Shown here in pieces: positions 1 to 5,740 of a DNA stretch of 5,740 nucleotides (positions within the stretch are counted from its first letter, which is position 1; every line of letters starts with the position of its first letter). The notes below the pieces were generated by a model. The model worked only from the letters and a program-made list of their open reading frames with translations. It did not search any database and was not told the DNA's origin. The translations under genes were made by a program, and so were the position numbers. The DNA comes from Desulfuromonadales bacterium (GTDB taxonomy: Bacteria > Desulfobacterota > Desulfuromonadia > Desulfuromonadales > BM103). The DNA is taken from positions 1 to 5,740 of the forward strand of contig DAOWJU010000160.1 in the NCBI GenBank assembly GCA_030640215.1. The letters are read 5' to 3'.

Positions 1-1804
1 AGACTTTCTGCTCCGGCTTACCACGCTGCCGCAGCCTGTCCATGGTCTCCTGATCTGGTACAGCATAACGTTCGAGGCTCAGATCAATCCCCTCACTGAC
101 CAGATGAAAGAGTGACTGCGATTGCAAGTCATTATCGCTAATATTAACCAGATCAACATCTTTCTGGGAGAAGCGGCGAATATCTTCATAACCTTTGAGT
201 GGCAGCTTCATCGGTTCATCGAGTGCAACAATGCGCGGATAATCTCCTTCGACCCGGTCAACCGCACGTGTGCCAAGTCCGAGGACCAGGCGAAGCATGC
301 CCGCCTTCGGATCCATATGCTTGTCCCAGACAAAGGTATTGTAGGAGATACCGACACCAGCCAACTCCGGGAAGTAATACTGTTGATGATAGGAACCCGA
401 AACCCGCTGCACCAACAGGCCCATCTGCTCTACTTGCTTATCAAGGCCACGCTGCTTGCGATAGATCAGAGCGTCCTCACTCATGGTGCTGGCGAAGACT
501 TTACGAACAGCATCCTCAAAGGCGCTGTAACGATCTTCCGGAGAACCCTGATTGGCACAGAAGAAGCTATCGTATTTACCGGCAAAAGCACTGCCAAAAC
601 TATCTTCCAGTAATGAACTCGACCGTACAATGATCGGATACTGCCCATAGTAATCGAGCATACTCTGGAAATCTTCACGCAACTGTTCCGGGAATTCACC
701 GCTCAACATTTTCTCATGCAGTTCGGCTCCTGCCTTGAAATAACCTTCATCGGTCTTCTGTTCGGCGTAGAGCTCCCACCAACCGTTGTTGACAAGGTAG
801 GAATAATAGACGTTTGAGCCGACGAAGAAGGAATCGTGTTGTTCCAGACATTCGGACCATTCTGAATCCGGCTCTGCTTCAAGAATTCGGCGTGCCAACA
901 GCATACCGACCGCCTTGCCGCCGATAAACCCGGTGCCAATCATACGGGCCTTGTAGGAGAGCAAGTCACTGAGAGAGAAGTAGCGTCTCGCCAGGCTGAG
1001 AATTTTGTCTTCACGACCAATCAGGTGGCGACAGAGATGTTCCACCATTTTGTTCTGCTCTGTAGGCGAGGTCTCCGCAGAGTTCAACTCCTCAGCCTGC
1101 AGAAAGAGGCGATGCCAGTGATCGAGACGGCGGCTACCAGCATCCTGAACCTGACGATAAGTCTGGGCCAGGAGTTCGGTTGCCTCGAGACTGTTGGCTA
1201 AAGGCACAAAGCTGTTGCCGGTCTGACGATGGGGCAGGAACATGGTCGGCGAATGCCGCTGCCAGACCTTGAGTGGATGAACGAATCTCTGCCCGTCGCG
1301 ACTATGCAGTTCGAGCAGAACCTGAGTCGTTTCACGAATTCTGGCAATGGTTTTGTGTGCATGGCGGTTACGCAGCAAAGCAAAGTAGGCCACCGTGTCG
1401 AGCTTAAAAAGATAAGGGCAGGTCACGTGGAAAAAGTTGGCGATCATGTGATCGGTGACCCAGGCGGAGAGCAAATCGGAGAGGCAGTCAAAGACGTAAA
1501 AGGCGCCGACACCCTTTTCTGTGGCGATGGCATGAATGGCACAGGCGAAGGGCTCAAAGCCTTCACGAGGGTCAAGGTCAATGGTATCAACGTCTAGTTC
1601 CGGATCAACGACCGGGGGATGCTGGCCGAAACGGAAGTAGGTGACGTTGCGTTTTTCTGCCAGGGCCTGTATGACATAGGGTGTGACGAAATCTCGATAA
1701 TCGTCAATATTGTCTACCTTCCAGACAACATTGTCACCAATCCGTAAACCGTCAAGGATTTCATCAAGGCCGCTGAAACCTGTCGTTACCCACCTGTCGT
1801 TCAT
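1..1804 (-). CDS. PEP/pyruvate-binding (PPDK_N-type) protein with degenerate KaiC-like N-terminus, C-terminus cut by window edge
   Basis: The minus-strand frame is open from an ATG at 1804 to the left edge, giving 601 residues with no stop, so the C-terminal part is missing. Residues about 7-40 (TTGFSGLDEILDGLRIGD) resemble the start of KaiC/RecA-like ATPases, but the Walker A loop that should follow is replaced by KVDNIDDYRDF. A Walker B-like stretch, FYVFDCLSDLL, lies at 102-112. From about 288 the protein turns into the ATP-binding domain of PEP synthase and pyruvate phosphate dikinase: FIGGKAVGM (K297), then IIVRSSSLLEDSFGSAFAGK at 391-410 with R394, and LVLGLGTRAVDRVEGDYPR at 506-524. 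These family domains phosphorylate pyruvate through a separate swivelling histidine domain, which cannot be seen here. The protein could therefore be an enzyme or a regulatory relative. The start at 1804 is chosen because AAAGGGG lies 6 bases upstream; the ATG at 1810 abuts that site. It follows gdhA after 183 bases with a hairpin between. The family call is firm; the exact reaction is not known. Confidence 0.88.
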   Translation of the reverse strand, partial: MNDRWVTTGFSGLDEILDGLRIGDNVVWKVDNIDDYRDFVTPYVIQALAEKRNVTYFRFGQHPPVVDPELDVDTIDLDPREGFEPFACAIHAIATEKGVGAFYVFDCLSDLLSAWVTDHMIANFFHVTCPYLFKLDTVAYFALLRNRHAHKTIARIRETTQVLLELHSRDGQRFVHPLKVWQRHSPTMFLPHRQTGNSFVPLANSLEATELLAQTYRQVQDAGSRRLDHWHRLFLQAEELNSAETSPTEQNKMVEHLCRHLIGREDKILSLARRYFSLSDLLSYKARMIGTGFIGGKAVGMLLARRILEAEPDSEWSECLEQHDSFFVGSNVYYSYLVNNGWWELYAEQKTDEGYFKAGAELHEKMLSGEFPEQLREDFQSMLDYYGQYPIIVRSSSLLEDSFGSAFAGKYDSFFCANQGSPEDRYSAFEDAVRKVFASTMSEDALIYRKQRGLDKQVEQMGLLVQRVSGSYHQQYYFPELAGVGISYNTFVWDKHMDPKAGMLRLVLGLGTRAVDRVEGDYPRIVALDEPMKLPLKGYEDIRRFSQKDVDLVNISDNDLQSQSLFHLVSEGIDLSLERYAVPDQETMDRLRQRGKPEQKV

Positions 1805-1810
1805 GGCCAT

Positions 1811-1817
1811 CCCCTTT
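1811..1817 (-). promoter_or_regulatory. Ribosome binding site that decides the start of the PEP/pyruvate-binding gene
   Basis: The minus strand reads AAAGGGG here, a good anti-SD match. Two in-frame ATG codons follow, at 1810 and 1804. The first has no spacing from the site, while the second has the normal 6 bases, so translation most likely begins at 1804. Confidence 0.75.
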
Positions 1818-1826
1818 GCATGCTTT

Positions 1827-1832
1827 CTTATA
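1827..1832 (-). promoter_or_regulatory. Possible -10 box for the PEP/pyruvate-binding gene
   Basis: The minus strand reads TATAAG, which would place a transcript start near 1820, just ahead of the ribosome binding site. No good -35 box sits 16-18 bases upstream (the sequence there is near GGCCTT). This is a weak, context-based call. The gene could instead be reached by read-through from gdhA. Confidence 0.22.
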
Positions 1833-1940
1833 GAGAGAGTTTAGCGCTGAAGGCCTTTTCGAAACAACAAAAGCGCAGGAGAAACCTCGGCTCTTTAACC
1901 CTGTATCATCAACTGCGTACTTGTAGCTGCTGTATTAAAG

Positions 1941-1973
1941 ACCAGTGTCGGCAACCAATTTGCCGACACTGGT
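1941..1973 (-). terminator. Hairpin terminator downstream of gdhA
   Basis: A perfect 14-bp inverted repeat (ACCAGTGTCGGCAA and its complement, 1941-1954 and 1960-1973) encloses a 5-base loop, 14 bases after the gdhA stop codon. On the minus strand the stem is preceded by an A-run (GGAAAAAGG) and followed by CTTTAAT, a short U-tract. On the plus strand it is followed by AACCTTTTT. The stem is very strong, but the U-tract in the gdhA direction is only three bases, so termination may be partial, or the stem may mainly protect the 3' end of the gdhA message. Nothing on the plus strand seems to need it. Confidence 0.75.
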
Positions 1974-1987
1974 AACCTTTTTCCGAA

Positions 1988-3412
<1,425 letters not shown>

Positions 3413-3502
3413 TCAAGGCTTTTGTTTTTGGTGCACAATAATTAGGCAGTCACAGGGAAGAGAAGGGGAGTGAACGTTCTTAAGCCTTACTCCAGAAGCA
3501 GA

Positions 3503-4441
3503 TCAGATGTAACTTTGCAGAATCAGGACCAGGACCGTAACACTAACGATGACCCAGAGCAAAACACCCAGCAGCAGCGGCCTCACACCCACCTGTTTGA
3601 GAACTTGCCTGGTCAAGCCAGCACCAATCAGGAAGAGGGTCATAACCAATACCTGCTTGGAGCAGGCATAGATGCCGCCCCAAACCAGAGCGAGACTCGG
3701 CACCCAGCTGTTAATGACGGCGGCAGCGATGAAACCGATGATAAAAAGGGGAATGCCAACTCTTTGTTCTGATTTGCAAAAGGCGCTGGCAACCAGGGTG
3801 CAGGGCGCGATCCAGAGGGCTCTGGTCAGCTTGGCGGTGGTGCCAACAGCCAAAGCCACTGCGCCGTATGCGGCCGAAGCACCGACAACACTGCTGGTAT
3901 CGTGAATCGCCAGGGCCGCCCAGAGACCGAACTGATGCTGGTCGAGCTCAAAGAGGTGACCAAGCGGTGGGAAAAGAATCAAGGCAACAGCATTTAAAGC
4001 AAATACGGTGGCCAGCGAAACAGCGGCCTCTTCATCCCTGGCCTTGATCACCGGGGCCATCGCAGCAATCGCACTACCGCCACAGATTGCCGTACCAAAA
4101 GAAACCAGACTGCGGGTGTTTGACGGAACTTTCAAAATCCGACCGAGCATTTCCCCCAAAGCAACCGTCAAGACAATACTGACCAGGGTGAGCAATAGAG
4201 AACTTTTGCCAACCTCGATCACCTCGCCGATGTGGATGCCGAAGCCGAGCCCGACAACCGAGAGTTTCAACAAAGAGCTACTGGCTTTTGCGGTTAATTC
4301 CGGGAAAGGGTTGCCGAAGAGAAAACAGAAAGAGAAGCCTGCGACCAGAGCGAGCGGAGAAGAGATTACGGGCAGAGCCGTCAGGATAAAGAGGCCGACA
4401 AATGCGGCTTTGTTTAAGTTTTGGGTCTGACCTTGGTTCAT
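3503..4441 (-). CDS. YeiH-family putative sulfate exporter (UPF0324 membrane protein)
   Basis: This is a 312-residue, very hydrophobic protein with roughly eight to ten predicted membrane segments and short polar loops. It carries the family's conserved blocks: SFGTAICGGSAIAAMAPVIK at 114-133, a TVFALNAVALILFPPLGHLF region at 145-164, AIHDTSSVVGASAAYG at 178-193 and KLTRALWIAP at 204-213. These mark the conserved inner-membrane family that includes E. coli YeiH (about 349 residues) and is annotated as putative sulfate exporters. The substrate label rests on thin evidence, so transport of another small anion is possible. The start at 4441 has no clear Shine-Dalgarno sequence. It follows the kinase stop by 48 bases in the same frame, so co-transcription and perhaps translational coupling are likely. 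No clear terminator is seen in the 165 bases before gdhA. The family call is firm, the function uncertain. Confidence 0.9.
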   Translation of the reverse strand: MNQGQTQNLNKAAFVGLFILTALPVISSPLALVAGFSFCFLFGNPFPELTAKASSSLLKLSVVGLGFGIHIGEVIEVGKSSLLLTLVSIVLTVALGEMLGRILKVPSNTRSLVSFGTAICGGSAIAAMAPVIKARDEEAAVSLATVFALNAVALILFPPLGHLFELDQHQFGLWAALAIHDTSSVVGASAAYGAVALAVGTTAKLTRALWIAPCTLVASAFCKSEQRVGIPLFIIGFIAAAVINSWVPSLALVWGGIYACSKQVLVMTLFLIGAGLTRQVLKQVGVRPLLLGVLLWVIVSVTVLVLILQSYI

Positions 4442-4489
4442 ATGGTTCGAGCCGGGCTTTAGATGATCGCCAATGACCTGGCTGGTTGA

Positions 4490-5740
4490 CTAATTTCCCT
4501 CTTCTAAGCCTGCAATTGGCAGCGTGAAGTAAACGCTGCTACCTTCGCCGAGCAAGCTGTCTACCCAGATCGTGCCGCCATGATCTTCAATTATTTGCTT
4601 GACGATGCTCATACCCAACCCAAGCCCCCTGACCGCCGTATCGGAGGAATCAACACGGTAAAACTTGTCAAAAACCCGGGCGACCTGTTCTTCGGTCATG
4701 CCGACACCTTGATCGATAACAGTCACTTTACAGTATCGACCATCCCGTTCGGCAACAATTGAAATACGGCTCCTTTTTGGAGAGTACTTAATCGCATTGC
4801 TCAGTAGGTTTTCCATGACCTGACTGATGCGGTGTACGTCAACGACCATATTTTCGGGAGTACTGGATTTGAGCTCCAAGGTTATCTGGTGTTTTGCCTT
4901 CAGTTTGAAGTGATTGACGGTTTTGCTCAGCAAAATTTCTGTTGAAATCGATTGTTTGTCCAGCGGGATGCTGCTCCCTGCTTCAATACGACTGACATCG
5001 AGGATGTCATCAACATTTTTAGACAATCGCTCGCAGCTGTCGTAGATTTCCTGAAGGAAGTCCTGCTTCTGCACTTCGCTGAAAGAGGCAATCGTCTCCG
5101 GGTCCGAGAGAAGCTCGGTAAAGCCCATAATACTGGCAACCGGTGTACGTAACTCGTGAGCGGCTGTTGAAATGAACTCACTCTTTAGTTGATCCAGATT
5201 TTTCAGAATACCCTGAGCCTCTTTGAGCTTCTTGGCCTCTCCCATAAGACTGAAGTTGACTTCCGCAAGCTGGGTGTTCTTGCTGTCCAAGCTCCCCATT
5301 AATTGATTGAACTCATCGGTAAATAAGCAAATCTCCTGACTGGCACAGCCTCCCATCCGTAAAGGTTCCCATGCTTGTTTCGATTGACGCCGCGCGAGGA
5401 TGTCGCGAGTAAGAAGGTTGACTGGTGCAATCACAGACTTCTGTAGCATCAATAACAGCAGGGCAAGAGCAGAGGTCACGCCAACAGCCATCAGAATCAC
5501 GGCCACGCGGAGCGCTTTGTGACCCTGCTCGAGAATTTCACGCTGCTCGTAAACCGTGATCTTTATGGACGGGTTGTCAACTATATCGGTATATATCTTT
5601 GTGGCCATCAGAATATTGTCTTGAACCAGGTAGGTGATGTTTTCTGAATTCGCACCCATTGATAGCTCGCCAGAGCCATCATCAGTTCTGTCTCTTGCGA
5701 CAATCTGAACATCGTAGTCAATGTTCGTCAACCTGGAGAC
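4490..5740 (-). CDS. Membrane sensor histidine kinase, N-terminus cut by window edge
   Basis: The frame is open to the right edge, giving 416 visible residues; the gene very likely continues upstream, because the sensor region has no leading membrane segment. A TTG at 5731 is in frame but lacks reason to be a start. Counting from the edge, residues 1-76 look like the end of an extracytoplasmic sensor domain, and 78-99 form a membrane helix (VAVILMAVGVTSALALLLLM). A HAMP-like linker follows (about 100-155), then a helical stretch. The HisKA domain has FISTAAHELRTP with the phospho-accepting H195. The HATPase domain shows the N box ENLLSNAIKYSP (N315), G1 VIDQGVGM (D343), F box VFDKFYRVD and G2 GLGLGMSIV. 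All catalytic boxes are intact, so it should autophosphorylate and may act as a phosphatase. No receiver domain or response regulator is visible nearby. The ligand is unknown. It stops at a TAG, 48 bases before the transporter gene. Confidence 0.93.
   Translation of the reverse strand, partial: VSRLTNIDYDVQIVARDRTDDGSGELSMGANSENITYLVQDNILMATKIYTDIVDNPSIKITVYEQREILEQGHKALRVAVILMAVGVTSALALLLLMLQKSVIAPVNLLTRDILARRQSKQAWEPLRMGGCASQEICLFTDEFNQLMGSLDSKNTQLAEVNFSLMGEAKKLKEAQGILKNLDQLKSEFISTAAHELRTPVASIMGFTELLSDPETIASFSEVQKQDFLQEIYDSCERLSKNVDDILDVSRIEAGSSIPLDKQSISTEILLSKTVNHFKLKAKHQITLELKSSTPENMVVDVHRISQVMENLLSNAIKYSPKRSRISIVAERDGRYCKVTVIDQGVGMTEEQVARVFDKFYRVDSSDTAVRGLGLGMSIVKQIIEDHGGTIWVDSLLGEGSSVYFTLPIAGLEEGN

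Noticed and set aside
122..633. Two overlapping plus-strand open frames of 163 and 144 codons near the left end.
   Set aside because: They are antisense to the PEP/pyruvate-binding gene, whose minus-strand translation here contains clear family motifs such as VRSSSLLEDSFGSAF. The plus-strand products look like random low-similarity sequence.
3467..3493. GGAGT...ACTCC inverted repeat downstream of the YeiH-family gene as a terminator.
   Set aside because: The stem is only 5 bp with a 17-base loop and no U-tract follows on the minus strand; it is within chance expectation.
4008..4430. Plus-strand open frame of 140 codons opposite the transporter.
   Set aside because: It is antisense to conserved YeiH-family blocks on the minus strand, has no ribosome site I can see, and shows no recognisable domain.

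Overview
All the coding sequence I can support lies on the minus strand. Read in transcription order (right to left) there are four genes: a sensor histidine kinase cut by the right edge, a YeiH-family membrane transporter, an NADP-type glutamate dehydrogenase (gdhA), and a large PEP synthase/pyruvate phosphate dikinase-like protein cut by the left edge. Base composition looks close to balanced, with good Shine-Dalgarno usage in places. The large protein, a degenerate KaiC-like head joined to a PEP/pyruvate-binding module, is a type I associate with Desulfuromonas/Geobacter-like anaerobes. That assignment is an inference from remembered protein similarity; there is no rRNA or other marker here.

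Region by region: 5740-4490 is the kinase, which has one visible membrane segment, a HAMP-like linker and complete HisKA and HATPase domains. After 48 bases comes the transporter (4441-3503), so the two may form one transcription unit. A 165-base gap (3502-3338) holds the presumed gdhA promoter and a pair of TGTGCATAA-type repeats spaced by one helical turn. gdhA runs 3337-1988 and is followed 14 bases later by a perfect 14-bp hairpin (1941-1973). The rest of that 183-base gap carries a possible promoter and a clear ribosome binding site for the PEP/pyruvate-binding protein, which is open from 1804 to the left edge. No stretch longer than 300 bases lacks a gene once this truncated gene is recognised.

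Functionally, gdhA assimilates ammonium into glutamate. The PEP/pyruvate-binding protein probably binds ATP and may act in pyruvate/PEP metabolism or its regulation. The kinase presumably senses something outside the membrane, but no response regulator is visible. The transporter family is annotated as putative sulfate exporters, with weak functional support. I see no mobile element, CRISPR array, tRNA or rRNA, and no convincing new multi-gene system. The most unusual items are the degenerate KaiC-like head on the dikinase-like protein and the repeats at the gdhA promoter.
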